Source of the DNA: Aureococcus anophagefferens
Lineage: Eukaryota > Sar > Pelagophyceae > Pelagomonadales > Pelagomonadaceae
NCBI RefSeq assembly: GCF_000186865.1
Contig: NW_008705565.1
Coordinates: forward strand, 339,337-403,336
Direction of reading: 5' to 3'
DNA: 64,000 nucleotides
Position 1 is the stretch's first letter, and each line of letters begins with the position of its first letter. The position numbers and the translations under genes were made by a program. Under the pieces are notes generated by a model that saw only the letters and a program-made list of their open reading frames with translations, made no database searches and was not told where the DNA came from. Below, piece by piece: positions 27,788 to 36,969 of this stretch.

Positions 27788-30700
27788 CTACGCGTCGTCG
27801 GGCGGCATGCTCGCGTACGCGTCGAAGAACTCGGCGTCGTCGCTGTCCTGGGAGATGGCTCGCGGAAGCCGGCTCGGGTCCATGCCGAGGACGGCGCGGA
27901 GGACGTCGTCGTCGGCCGGGGGCGGCGCGTCGGACGCCGCGCGCGTCTTCTCGAGCGTCGCCCGGAGCCTGCCGAGGAGCCGCTGGACCTCCGCGGACGT
28001 CTGGGGCTCGTCGCGGGGCCGGGGCTCCGGCGCGCGCGCGCGCCGCTGCTGCTTCGCGGCGAGGTACTCCTTGAGGCTGACCTGCTTCGCCGGCGGAGGC
28101 CGCGCGGGCCCGCGGTCGTTCTCGTCCGCGGCGGCCGCGGCCGCGCGGCGCGGCGGCGGCGGCGGCGGCGCGTCGCCGCCCGCGTCCGCGGGGTCCGCGG
28201 CGGCGGCGCGCGGCGGCGGCGGCGCGTCGCCGGCGCCCGCGGGCGCGCGCGGCGGCGACGGCGCGGGCACGGGCCCCGCGAGGACCTCGACGACGGATTC
28301 GCCGCCGTCGCCGTCGCGCGCGCGGCGGTCCGCGGCGATGCGCGCGCGCATCTGCTTCCGCGACGCCTCGCGCGCGGCCGCGCGCGCCTCGGCGAGCGTC
28401 GGCTCGGCCGGGGGCCGCGGCGCCGCGGCCGCGCGCGCGGCCTCGGCGTCCGCGGCCTCGGCGCGCGCGCGGAGCCGCGCGGCGGCCGCCGCGGGGCCGG
28501 CCTTGGGGTCCGAGCCCCGGCGGCCGTTCCCCGGCGGCGACCGGCGCCGCGGCGCCCGCGGCGCCGCGCCCGCGGCCGCGGCCGCGTCCGCGGCGGCCGC
28601 GTCGCGCGCGAGCGCCTCGGCCCGCGCGCGGAGCCGCGCGGCCGCGGCGCCCGCGCGGGCCGCGGGCGACACGGCGACGGGCTTTTCCGCCGGCTCCGGC
28701 GACGCGGGGAAGGGCAGCGCGCAGCGGTAGACCGCGGGCGCCGCCGCGGCCTCCGCGGCGGCCGCCGCGGCCTCGGCGTCGAGGTCGGCGTCGAGGTCGA
28801 CGGCGTCGCCAACGTCGTCGGGCGGCGGCCGGCGCATGCCACCGAGCTGCTCCTTGAGCTGGCCCATCTGCGCCTCGAGGTTCCCGAGCCAGGCCGGGCC
28901 CGCGACGGGCGGCGACGGCGCGCGCCGGTCGGCCGCGCGCGGCGCGGGCGCGGGCGGCGTCGCGGCGCGGCGCTCCGGCGACGGGTCCCGCGCGGCCGCG
29001 GGCGCCGGCGCCGCGTCGGCCGCGGGTGCCGCGTCGGCCGCGGCGTCGGCCGCGGGCGCCGCGTCGGCCGCGTCGCCGCCCCGCGCCGCGGCGCGCGCGC
29101 GGACGGCGTCGCGGACGCGGCGGCCCGCGACGTCGTCGCGGCGGTCGCGGTCGCCGGCGGCCGGCGGCGGCGGCGGCGGCGGCGAGCCGCGGGGCGGCGC
29201 GCCGTCGACGCCGTCGGGCATCTCCCACTGGCTGTGGCCCGTGATCTCGTTGACGTAGAACCACTTGTCGCTCGCCGGGTCCCGCTTGAGCCACCAGCCG
29301 CCGCCGAGCGCGCGGTACTCGGCGCGCTCGTCGCCGTCGCCCGCGGCGCCGTCGTCGCTCGAGTCGTCGTCGTCGTCGCTCGACGAGTCGTCGCCGCCGC
29401 CGCCCGCGGGCACCGCGCCGTCCGACGACGACGACGACGCCGTCGACGGGGCCTCGGCCGCGGCGTCGCCCGCGGGCGGCCGCGGCGCCGCGGCGCCGGG
29501 CCGCGGCGACGGCCGCCGCTCCGGCGCCCGGGCCGGCGACTCCTCGGCGCCGGCGTCCTCGTCGAGCGTCGCCAGGGGCGCGCGCGGCGCGCGGAGCGCC
29601 GCGGCGCCGTCGCCGTCCGCGGGCTCGCGCGCGCGGTCCGCCTCGCGGCGGACCTCGCGGATCGCGCGCGCCTTCGCCGCGCGCTCCAGCGCGCTGCGCT
29701 CCGCGGCCCGGGCGCGCGCGAGGAAGCGCGGCGGCGCGCGCTTCGGCGCCGCGCGCGGTTGCGCCGCGGGCACGGGCGGCTTCCGCGGCGGCGGCCGCGG
29801 CGGCGCGGCGTCGTCGGCCGCCGCGCGCGCGAACTTGCGGTCGAGGCGCGCGCGCGCGTCCGGCAGGTTGCTGTCGCGGGACCGCTGGCGCTCGAGGGGC
29901 ACGGGCGGCCGCGCGGGCGCGCCCGGCGCGACGCGCGCGCGGTCCGGCGGCGCCGCGGCGGCCCGGTCGCGGCGCCGGGGCTCCGCGTCGTCGCGCGCGC
30001 GGCCCCGGAGCAGGCCCCGGAGCTCCGCGGCGTCCGGCGGCCGGTCCTCGTCGCGCGGCGGCGGCGGCGGCGGCTCGTCGGGCCGCGCGCCGTCGCCCGC
30101 GGCGGCGCCGCGGACGCGCCGCGCGGCCGCGGCGACGACGGGCCGCGCGAGCACGTCGACGATGTCCGGCCGGTCCCGGGGCCGCTTCGCCAGGAGCTCC
30201 GTCTGCAGGCGCCGCAGCTCCGGGGAGAAGGACCCGCCGAGCTTCGGGTACGCCGGGCTGTTGTTCGCCGCGCCGTACATCACTAAACGCACGAGCGCGG
30301 GCATGGACCGCGCCTCGAAGGCGCGCTTCAGCGCCACGAGCTCGAAGAGCACGCAGCCCACGGACCAGACGTCGGCCTTGTAGTCGTAGGGCTTCTCGTC
30401 GAGGAGCTCCGGCGCCATGTAGCACGGCGTGCCGACGGCCGTCGCCGCGAGGTCGCCCGTCGCGTCGAGGACCCGCGAGATGCCAAAGTCCCCGAGCTTG
30501 ACGACGTCGCGCCCGCCGCCGTCGCGCGTCACGAAGGCGTTGGACGTCTTCACGTCGCGGTGGACGACGCGGTGCGCGTGCACGTGCTCGAGCGCCATGC
30601 ACAGCTGCGCGAAGACCCGGAGCGCCGACGACTCCGACGGCCGCTGCCTCGCGCGGCGCCGCACGGCGACCCACTTCTCCAGGTCGCCGCACTCGCAGTA

Positions 30701-30958
30701 CTCCATGACGATGCAGAGCTCGCGGCCGCCGCTCGAGTTCCGCCGCAGGAACGACTCGAGGTGGCTCACGATGTGCGGGTGCCGCAGCGTCGCGAGCAGC
30801 TTCGCCTCCTGGCGCACGAGCTTCGCCTCGCCGCGGCTCAGCCGCGCGAGGGCGATGGTCTTGACGACGCAGACGAGGCCGTCCTTCTTCCGCTTCGCGA
30901 CGATGGCGCTCCCGTAGGACCCCTTGCCCACGACCTTCTTGCAGTCGTACTTCTCCAT
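27788..30958 (-). CDS. NEK-type serine/threonine protein kinase with a WW domain
   Basis: 1,056 residues from Met 30958 (MEKYDCKKVVGKGSYGSAIV, a typical NEK start; upstream codons lack homology). The kinase domain (1-270) is complete: glycine loop VGKGSYGSAIV, Lys in VCVVKTIAL, catalytic HRDVKTSNAFV, DFGISRV, and APELL after an activation loop with AVGTPCYM. The rest is mostly Ala/Arg/Pro-rich and disordered or coiled-coil. Near residues 549-590 a WW domain is embedded: GGGWWLKRDPASDKWFYVN then EITGHSQWEMPDG, with both Trp and the terminal Pro. NEK kinases act at cilia and centrosomes; a WW module would add binding to proline motifs. It is divergent from the immunophilin gene. Confidence 0.88.
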   Translation of the reverse strand: MEKYDCKKVVGKGSYGSAIVAKRKKDGLVCVVKTIALARLSRGEAKLVRQEAKLLATLRHPHIVSHLESFLRRNSSGGRELCIVMEYCECGDLEKWVAVRRRARQRPSESSALRVFAQLCMALEHVHAHRVVHRDVKTSNAFVTRDGGGRDVVKLGDFGISRVLDATGDLAATAVGTPCYMAPELLDEKPYDYKADVWSVGCVLFELVALKRAFEARSMPALVRLVMYGAANNSPAYPKLGGSFSPELRRLQTELLAKRPRDRPDIVDVLARPVVAAAARRVRGAAAGDGARPDEPPPPPPRDEDRPPDAAELRGLLRGRARDDAEPRRRDRAAAAPPDRARVAPGAPARPPVPLERQRSRDSNLPDARARLDRKFARAAADDAAPPRPPPRKPPVPAAQPRAAPKRAPPRFLARARAAERSALERAAKARAIREVRREADRAREPADGDGAAALRAPRAPLATLDEDAGAEESPARAPERRPSPRPGAAAPRPPAGDAAAEAPSTASSSSSDGAVPAGGGGDDSSSDDDDDSSDDGAAGDGDERAEYRALGGGWWLKRDPASDKWFYVNEITGHSQWEMPDGVDGAPPRGSPPPPPPPAAGDRDRRDDVAGRRVRDAVRARAAARGGDAADAAPAADAAADAAPAADAAPAPAAARDPSPERRAATPPAPAPRAADRRAPSPPVAGPAWLGNLEAQMGQLKEQLGGMRRPPPDDVGDAVDLDADLDAEAAAAAAEAAAAPAVYRCALPFPASPEPAEKPVAVSPAARAGAAAARLRARAEALARDAAAADAAAAAGAAPRAPRRRSPPGNGRRGSDPKAGPAAAAARLRARAEAADAEAARAAAAPRPPAEPTLAEARAAAREASRKQMRARIAADRRARDGDGGESVVEVLAGPVPAPSPPRAPAGAGDAPPPPRAAAADPADAGGDAPPPPPPRRAAAAAADENDRGPARPPPAKQVSLKEYLAAKQQRRARAPEPRPRDEPQTSAEVQRLLGRLRATLEKTRAASDAPPPADDDVLRAVLGMDPSRLPRAISQDSDDAEFFDAYASMPPDDA

Positions 30959-31141
30959 GGTGGTGTGTGTTGCGGGGGTAGCGTGTGCGTGTGCGGCAGG
31001 TGTGGCGCCGTCGCGCGGGTTCAACGGCGCGCGCGGGCAGCGCCGCGCCCCCGGAGACGCGCTCAGGAGGCGCGACCGAGTTGGTTTTTAGCAGCACCCA
31101 TCCCGTCAACCGCGGATTTTTACGAATCGCCACAAGGCGCG

Positions 31142-32905
31142 ATGGAGGCGCCCGGCGACGATGCCAGCGACCCGACGCTCAAATCGGCGCTCGCGCAGGA
31201 GGTCGGCGCGCTGCGCGAGGCCAACGAGTCCGCCGGCGCGCCGTCGGCGCCGGCGCCCGCCGGCGACATCTCCTGGGAGAACGTGACGGACGACGGCCTC
31301 GTGAAGAAGGCGACGCTGCGCGCGACGAGCATGAAGGTGCCGCTCTACCCCGTGGACGGCATGGAGCTCAAGGTGCACTACACGGGCACGCTGCCCTACG
31401 TCGAGGGAGCCGACGAGCCCTTCGACTGCTCGCGGAAGCGGAAGACGCCGTTCACGTTCACGCTCGGCCACGGCGCGGTCATCGCGGGCTGGGACGAGGC
31501 GTTCTGCAAGGTCGCCGTCGGCGAGACGGCGCTCATCGAGGTGGGCCCGGCCTACGGCTACGGGTCCGAGGGCCACCCGCCGGTGATCCCGCCGGACGCG
31601 CACCTCCGCTTCGAGGTCGAGCTCCTGAGCGCGGCCGTGAAGAAGAAGGAGCTGCACCAGCTCACGGCCGAGGAGAAGTACGAGCTGTCGACGCTCCACA
31701 AGGCCAAGGGCCTCGAGCTCTTCGCCGCCCAGGAGTGGAAGGGCGCGCGCCGCGCGTTCGCGGAGGCGGTGCACTACTGCGACGCGTCGACCTACACGCG
31801 CAACGACAAGCCGCTGCCCGACGACGTCGCCGCCGTCTACCTCTCCTGCCACCTCAACGCGTCCCAGTGCGCCCTGAACGCGAAGGAGTGGCCCGCGGCG
31901 GCGGCCTACGCGACGCGCGCGGTCCGGCTCCGACCCGACAGCGTCAAGGCGCTGTACCGGCGGGGCGTCGCGCGGAGCCGCATGGGCCTCCTCGACGAGG
32001 CCAAGGCGGACCTGAAGAAGGCCGCGGCCCTCGACCCGAAGAACAAGCCCGTGCGCGTCGCCTGGGCCGAACTCAAGACCCTCGTCGCGGAGCAGACCAA
32101 GGGCCAGAAGACGACGTTCAAGGGCGCGTTCGACAAGGTGAGCCTCTTCGGCGACAAGCCGTCGAACGTGCTTCACCCGAGCGAGACGGAGAATCCCTAC
32201 GTCTTCTTCCGCATCCGCGCGTTGCCCAAGGGCGGCGAGGGCGGCGCCGCGGCCGCGGAGGGCTTCGACGGCACGCTCGTGCTCCGCGTCTACGAGGACA
32301 GCCACCCGAAGACCGCGAAGAACTTCCTCGCGCTCACGCGCGGCGACAAGGGCCGGGGCCGCGTCTTCGGCAAGCCCCTCGCCTACGCGGGCACGCCCAT
32401 CCACCGCGTCGCCAAGGACTTCATGATCCAGGGCGGCGACGTCGTCGCGGGCGACGGCACGTCGGGCGAGTCCATCTACGGCAAGACCTTCAAGGACGAG
32501 CACACGCACCTCAAGTTCGACGCGCCGGGCTGCCTCTCCATGGCCAACAGCGGGCCGGACACGAACCAGTCCCAGTGGTTCGTCACCTGCGACGAGGCGC
32601 CGCACCTCGACGGCAAGCACGTCGTCTTCGGCAAGCTCGTCGCGGGCATGGCCTTCCTCAAGCAGCTCGCGAACCTCGACGCCGACGCCGACGGCGCGCC
32701 CAAGTTCTTCTCCGTGAAGATCGCCCAGTGCGACGTCCTCGACAAGCACGTCGCCGTCCAGATGATCGCCGAGGACAAGCGCGAGGCCAAGGCCGCGGCG
32801 CTCGAGGCCGCGGCCGCCAAGGCCGAACCCGCGGCGGCGACCCCGGAGGCCGACGCCGACGCCGCGGCCAGCGACGCGAAGATGATCACGGAGAACGAGC
32901 TGTGA
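31142..32905 (+). CDS. Dual immunophilin: FKBP - TPR - cyclophilin
   Basis: 587 residues from ATG 31142. FKBP domain at about 60-165 has the drug- and substrate-pocket residues: LKVHYTG, FDCSRKR, FTFTLGHGAVIAGWDEAF and PAYGYGSEG. A TPR region at about 175-300 follows (KAKGLELFAAQEWKGARRAF; AVYLSCHLNASQCALNAKEW; SVKALYRRGVARSRMGLLDE). A cyclophilin domain at about 350-545 has IHRVAKDFMIQGGDVV with the catalytic Arg, and CLSMANSGPDTNQSQWFVT. Both folds are peptidyl-prolyl isomerases, and three-motif TPRs often dock Hsp90. The order equals that described for the dual-family immunophilin of Toxoplasma (FCBP). No leader is visible, so cytosol or nucleus is likely. The tail is acidic and Ala-rich. 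Confidence 0.94.
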   Translation: MEAPGDDASDPTLKSALAQEVGALREANESAGAPSAPAPAGDISWENVTDDGLVKKATLRATSMKVPLYPVDGMELKVHYTGTLPYVEGADEPFDCSRKRKTPFTFTLGHGAVIAGWDEAFCKVAVGETALIEVGPAYGYGSEGHPPVIPPDAHLRFEVELLSAAVKKKELHQLTAEEKYELSTLHKAKGLELFAAQEWKGARRAFAEAVHYCDASTYTRNDKPLPDDVAAVYLSCHLNASQCALNAKEWPAAAAYATRAVRLRPDSVKALYRRGVARSRMGLLDEAKADLKKAAALDPKNKPVRVAWAELKTLVAEQTKGQKTTFKGAFDKVSLFGDKPSNVLHPSETENPYVFFRIRALPKGGEGGAAAAEGFDGTLVLRVYEDSHPKTAKNFLALTRGDKGRGRVFGKPLAYAGTPIHRVAKDFMIQGGDVVAGDGTSGESIYGKTFKDEHTHLKFDAPGCLSMANSGPDTNQSQWFVTCDEAPHLDGKHVVFGKLVAGMAFLKQLANLDADADGAPKFFSVKIAQCDVLDKHVAVQMIAEDKREAKAAALEAAAAKAEPAAATPEADADAAASDAKMITENEL

Positions 32906-33011
32906 GGTCTGCGTAAAGTTGCGGCTAGGCTAAGAGAGGCTAAAGCTAGAGAGCCCTATCCAGCACGGCTGCAACATCGCTTCAAGTTGAATGTGAGAGC
33001 ACTGTGACGGC

Positions 33012-34388
33012 ATGGCGACATCGCTCGGCCGCATGCCGAAAGCGTCGTTGCCGATGCAGTCGCTCGGCCGCACAACGCGTCTGCTGCTGCTCCTCGCATC
33101 GGCACTGGCGTTGCCGCCGACGCCGACGCAGAAGCGGCGCTACGACCTCGTCATCTACGGCGCGACGGGCTTCACGGGCCGCCTCGCGGCGGAGTACATG
33201 GAGTCGCGCTACCGCAAGACGACCGTGACCTGGGCGCTCGCCGGGCGGAACCGCGCGAAGCTCGAATCGCTCGCCAAGGAGATCGGCGCCGACGACGTGC
33301 CGCTTTTGGTCGCGGATGCGAACGACGCCGACGCCGTCGCCGCCATGGTCGGCGACGCCAAGGCCGTCGCGAATTTCGCGGGCACGCCGTTCCTCACGAA
33401 GGCGCTGCCCGTCGTCGAGGCCTGCGGCCGCCTCGGCACGCACTACGTGGACATCACGGGCGAGACGGCGCTCCACAGGGCGTCGGCGGCGCGCTACGAC
33501 GCGCTCGCCAAGTCGACGGGCGCGTGCGTCGTCCACAGCTGCGGCTACGACAGCGTGCCGTCCGACCTCGGGTATTTGCTGGCCAACGACGCCTACCGCC
33601 ACCTCCACGGCGGCCGCGCGCCGTCGCGCGCGCGCTACGTGAGCCGGTCCTTCTCGGGCGGCGCGTCCGGCGGCAGCATCTACACGGGCCTGGCGCTCTT
33701 TGGCTTCGCGGACGAACTCTTCGACGACGACGCGAGGCGGCTCGTCGCCGAAACCTCGGGCAAGTACCCGCTCAGCGACGTCTGCGGGCCGGACGCGACC
33801 GACACGGTGTCGTTCCCCGAGTGGGACTGGCTCGCCGACGCCTGGGCGATGCCGTTCATCATGGCGGGCGCGAACGCGCCCGTCGTCCGCAAGAGCCAGG
33901 AGATCTACGGCGACTACGTGCCCTACGACGAGGTCGAGGCCTACGCCGGCTCGCGCGTCGGCGCCTACGCGTCCTACGCGGCGACCGTGGGGAGTCTGCT
34001 CGCGGTCCTCTTCCCGCCGACGCGGGCGCTCCTCAAGCGCTACGTGCTGCCCAAGCCCGGCGAGGGGCCGGACCGCGCGACGCGCGACGGCGGCGGCTTC
34101 CACTCGGAGGTCATCTGCTCCGGCGTCGAGGGCGCCGTGAGCGCCCACGTCAAGAGCGGCACGGCGGGCGACGGCGGCTACAAGGCGACGGCGCACATGG
34201 CCGTCGAGGCCGCGCTCGGCCTGGCCCTCGGCGACGGCGGCTGCGAGGACGGCGGCGTGCTGACGCCCGCGACGGCGCTCGGCTACGTCCTCGTGGAGCG
34301 CCTCCGGGCCACGGGCATGGACCTCTACATCGAGGAGAAGACGCTCTCGGCGACGGCGCTCCACTACCTGCAGGCCGCTAAAAGCTAG
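33012..34388 (+). CDS. Saccharopine dehydrogenase-like oxidoreductase (SCCPDH / trans-acting enoyl reductase family)
   Basis: 458 residues from ATG 33012. A leader (TRLLLLLASALALPP) precedes the mature domain at about residue 38. The Rossmann nucleotide site is YDLVIYGATGFTGRLAAEYM, followed by TWALAGRNRAKLESLA, the usual second strand, and VANFAGTPFLTKALPVVEAC. Conserved family blocks HYVDITGETALHR and CVVHSCGYDSVPSDLGYLL are present. A hydrophobic segment (YAATVGSLLAVLFPP) sits near residues 325-340, as in family members found on membranes and lipid droplets. The reaction is not known for the algal forms; bacterial relatives reduce polyketide-derived lipids. Confidence 0.9.
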   Translation: MATSLGRMPKASLPMQSLGRTTRLLLLLASALALPPTPTQKRRYDLVIYGATGFTGRLAAEYMESRYRKTTVTWALAGRNRAKLESLAKEIGADDVPLLVADANDADAVAAMVGDAKAVANFAGTPFLTKALPVVEACGRLGTHYVDITGETALHRASAARYDALAKSTGACVVHSCGYDSVPSDLGYLLANDAYRHLHGGRAPSRARYVSRSFSGGASGGSIYTGLALFGFADELFDDDARRLVAETSGKYPLSDVCGPDATDTVSFPEWDWLADAWAMPFIMAGANAPVVRKSQEIYGDYVPYDEVEAYAGSRVGAYASYAATVGSLLAVLFPPTRALLKRYVLPKPGEGPDRATRDGGGFHSEVICSGVEGAVSAHVKSGTAGDGGYKATAHMAVEAALGLALGDGGCEDGGVLTPATALGYVLVERLRATGMDLYIEEKTLSATALHYLQAAKS

Positions 34389-34400
34389 GTGTGAATGGCG

Positions 34401-35873
34401 TTACCGCTCGCCGCACCACTCGGCGACGTGGTCGAAGGGGAGGACGTCGATGCCGTCGTCGTCGTCGAAGCGGACCGTCGCCTGCTCCTTGCGCTTGTCG
34501 CGCGCGAGGAGCGTGCCGAGGGCGTTCTTCCGCGGGCCGAGGACGGCGCGGACGGCGCCGCCGTCCTTGGGGAGCGCCGTCTCGAGGTGCTTCTCCCGGA
34601 GGCCCGGCTCGTCGACGCGGTCGCCGTTCTCCAACGCGAGCGTCGCGCGGAGCGCGCCGCCGTCGCCCATGAGCACGTCGAGCACGCGGCCCTTGCAGCG
34701 GAAGCGCGGGTCGCCGTCGCGGGCGACGCGCACCTTGATGCCGACGACGAGCCAGGGCGGCGCCTTGGGCCGCGCGGGCTCCGCGGCTCGCTTCCGCGCG
34801 CCGCCGCCGCCGTCGGTTTCCCGCTTGCGCTTCTTCTTCGGTTCCCTGAAGGGCTTCTTCGCCAGGCTCGCGGCGTCGACGCGGGCCAGGGCCCGGTGGG
34901 GCAGGGGCAGCAGTTCCCGGCCGGAGCTCCCCGCGGTCGCCTCGATCTCCACGACCGCGTGGTTCGGGCGGATCGCGTCCGACGGCTCGACGACGCGCGC
35001 GCGCCGCCCGTCGAGGTCCGCGTCGAGGGTCTTGTCGCCGCGGGGCCGCGAGATGCGGACGACGTCGCCCGCGGCGAGGGGCGCGTCGGGCGCCGCGGGC
35101 GCGTCGTCCTTCTTCGCGGCGCCGAGCCACGCGCGCTTCGTCCCCTCCTTCTCCTTCTCCTGCTTCTTCCGCTCCTTCTCGCGCTTCCGCAGCAGGTCGA
35201 GGTCGACCTGCTGCGCGGCGGCGGCGGCCTCCTTGGACGTGGCGCTGCGGCCCTCGCGGAGGCGGCCCCGCTTGTCGTAGATCTCCGGCGGCTTGGGCGT
35301 CGCGCCGAGCCCCAGACCCTTCTGCCGCGCCTCCACGGGGTCCTTGAACCGGTCCTCGTCCTCGTCCGTCGGCCCGCCCCAGCCCATGCCCCGGAGCATG
35401 CCCACGCCGAAGGCCTCGATGGGCACGGCCTTGTAGGCCGCGTCCTCGCACGTGATGTCGTCCGCGCGCCGGCTCACGTCGTGGCGGAACTTGTCGCCCT
35501 CGTCCTCGATGTCCGCGAGGCCGGGCATCATCGCCGCCACGAGCAGGGGCGCGTCGGCCCGCGGCGCCGCACCGCCGCCGCCGTCGAGGGGGATGACGAG
35601 CTTCGCGTCGGGTTTCTCCGTCTTGACGAACTCGCCGACGCCCTCGGCGATGACGGCCGCCGCGGCCGCCTCGTCGAGGCTCGCGGACGCCGCCGACGGC
35701 GCGGCGGGCTCGCGCTTGACGGGCTCGCCGGCCCAGGGGTTCGCCGTGAGCGGGATGACGAGGTCCTTGGCGATGTCGCGCTTCGCCTCCTCCTCGCTCT
35801 TGTCGACGAAGGCGGCGATGACCGGCTGCTTGGCGGTCGCCGACGGCTTCTTTTTGATCGAGAAGCCGTTCAT
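34401..35873 (-). CDS. GPKOW/MOS2/Spp2-type G-patch and KOW protein (spliceosome factor)
   Basis: 490 residues from Met 35873 (MNGFSIKKKP, a start typical for this family, where a FSL/IK motif is common). The G-patch of the Spp2 type lies near 148-165: VPIEAFGVGMLRGMGWGG. Its yeast relative activates the DEAH helicase Prp2 during spliceosome catalysis. A Lys/Glu-rich coiled stretch follows (about 235-265), then two KOW-like beta-barrel segments (AGDVVRISRPRGDKTLDADL and VVGIKVRVARDGDPRFRCKG) and a third barrel-like end (LARDKRKEQATVRFDDDDG). Nuclear RNA-binding splicing factor by family. It converges with the oxidoreductase gene, 12 bases apart. Confidence 0.9.
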   Translation of the reverse strand: MNGFSIKKKPSATAKQPVIAAFVDKSEEEAKRDIAKDLVIPLTANPWAGEPVKREPAAPSAASASLDEAAAAAVIAEGVGEFVKTEKPDAKLVIPLDGGGGAAPRADAPLLVAAMMPGLADIEDEGDKFRHDVSRRADDITCEDAAYKAVPIEAFGVGMLRGMGWGGPTDEDEDRFKDPVEARQKGLGLGATPKPPEIYDKRGRLREGRSATSKEAAAAAQQVDLDLLRKREKERKKQEKEKEGTKRAWLGAAKKDDAPAAPDAPLAAGDVVRISRPRGDKTLDADLDGRRARVVEPSDAIRPNHAVVEIEATAGSSGRELLPLPHRALARVDAASLAKKPFREPKKKRKRETDGGGGARKRAAEPARPKAPPWLVVGIKVRVARDGDPRFRCKGRVLDVLMGDGGALRATLALENGDRVDEPGLREKHLETALPKDGGAVRAVLGPRKNALGTLLARDKRKEQATVRFDDDDGIDVLPFDHVAEWCGER

Positions 35874-36274
35874 CGTCGCGTGGGTGGCGCGATGGATGCG
35901 AATGCTCGCAGGTGCGCGCGCGCGTTCAGGCGCCGCTACCGTTCGCTGTGCGATCCGCGAAGCGTCGAGGCGCCATCGGCGGCCGTGGGAATTGGGCCGA
36001 TGTTGAGCGGCACGCTCGACGGCAACGTTCATCGCGCGCGCGTCAAAAGACGTGTGCGAGTATCTCGCGGCCGTTCATGCTGCCTCGTCACCGTGTTCCC
36101 GGGGCTGCGAGCTTCCCGAGACTGCTCGCAAATCGGCTGACTCGCGGCCGGAGTGACTTCCGCGTCGCGGAGTACGACGAGGTCCGGCCGTCGTGGTCGT
36201 CCGCGCCGCAGCAGCGGCACGCGGCGCCCGGGCGGCGCTCCACGAGCACGTTGAGGCCGCCTTTCAGGCTGAGT
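35874..36274. other. Intergenic stretch upstream of GPKOW
   Basis: No gene supported. It holds the presumed GPKOW promoter on the left and the insertion site of the LTR-like element on the right (target repeat TGAGT at 36270-36274). Confidence 0.5.
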
Positions 36275-36390
36275 CAGAGAGACACAAAGTATGTTAGGAA
36301 TGTGTGAGAGGACCAGTAGAGCCGGTAGAGGCTCGGTAAGGCCGATGGTGAAGGCAGGGTAGGGTGCTCCTGTGTGTGTGGTGTCTTGTG
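36275..36390 (+). repeat. Left 116-bp terminal direct repeat
   Basis: Identical base for base to 38226-38341. Contains ATGTTAGGAATGTGTGAGAG and ends in a GT-rich stretch. Confidence 0.9.
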
Positions 36391-36969
36391 CTCCCCCGCA
36401 GCGCGCAGGGTGAGTCAGGGCGTGGCGAACACGCGTGATGAAAGTGGTGGAAGAGCGAGACGGGTCAGTGCGGAATCTGGACCCGGCCCGTCGCGGAGTC
36501 GGCGGCCGCGTAGAGAGGAGCTCGTCGGTAGCATCGGCGGCGTAGACGGTCTCGGTGTCGCCGTGGAGGCGGGCTTGAACGCCGGACCCGGGGTGTGCCG
36601 GGGGCGTGGTGCCGCTCGCCAGAGATACCCCCGGCGGTATCCCCCGTATCCTATAACACTCATACCCCGAGTCTGGGCTATGGACCACTAACGCTGCTTT
36701 TCTGCGGCCCTGTGATCACAGGGTAAGCCTGCTAACCCCAGCACCGCCGCAGCTCCGGCCGAGCGCCGCTCTCCGCCGGAGCGCCGCCCCGCGCCACGCC
36801 GCCGCGAATCCCGTCGGATTCCGCCGCGACACGGCCCGGAGCGGCAGCCCCTCCGCCGGCCGGGACCCCCCAGAGGCCCCCGCCCGCGGCGCAGCCCCCT
36901 CCTGTCGCGCCCCGTTCCACTCGGGGCGCTGGGACTGCAGTAGACGCTCCGCGTCTACCAGCCGTCATC
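36391..36969 (+). other. Leader of the LTR-like element
   Basis: Non-coding stretch between the left repeat and the gag-like start codon. It contains CCCTGTGATCACAGGG (36708-36723), a 16-base perfect palindrome that could pair two RNA genomes or form a hairpin. No convincing tRNA primer-binding site was found next to the repeat. Confidence 0.5.

Noticed and set aside
36275..36390. Canonical LTR with TG and CA ends starting at TGTTAGGAATG
   Set aside because: Bases before that point (CAGAGAGACACAAAGTA) are also shared by both copies, and TGAGT flanks the larger 116-bp unit, so the longer boundary fits better.
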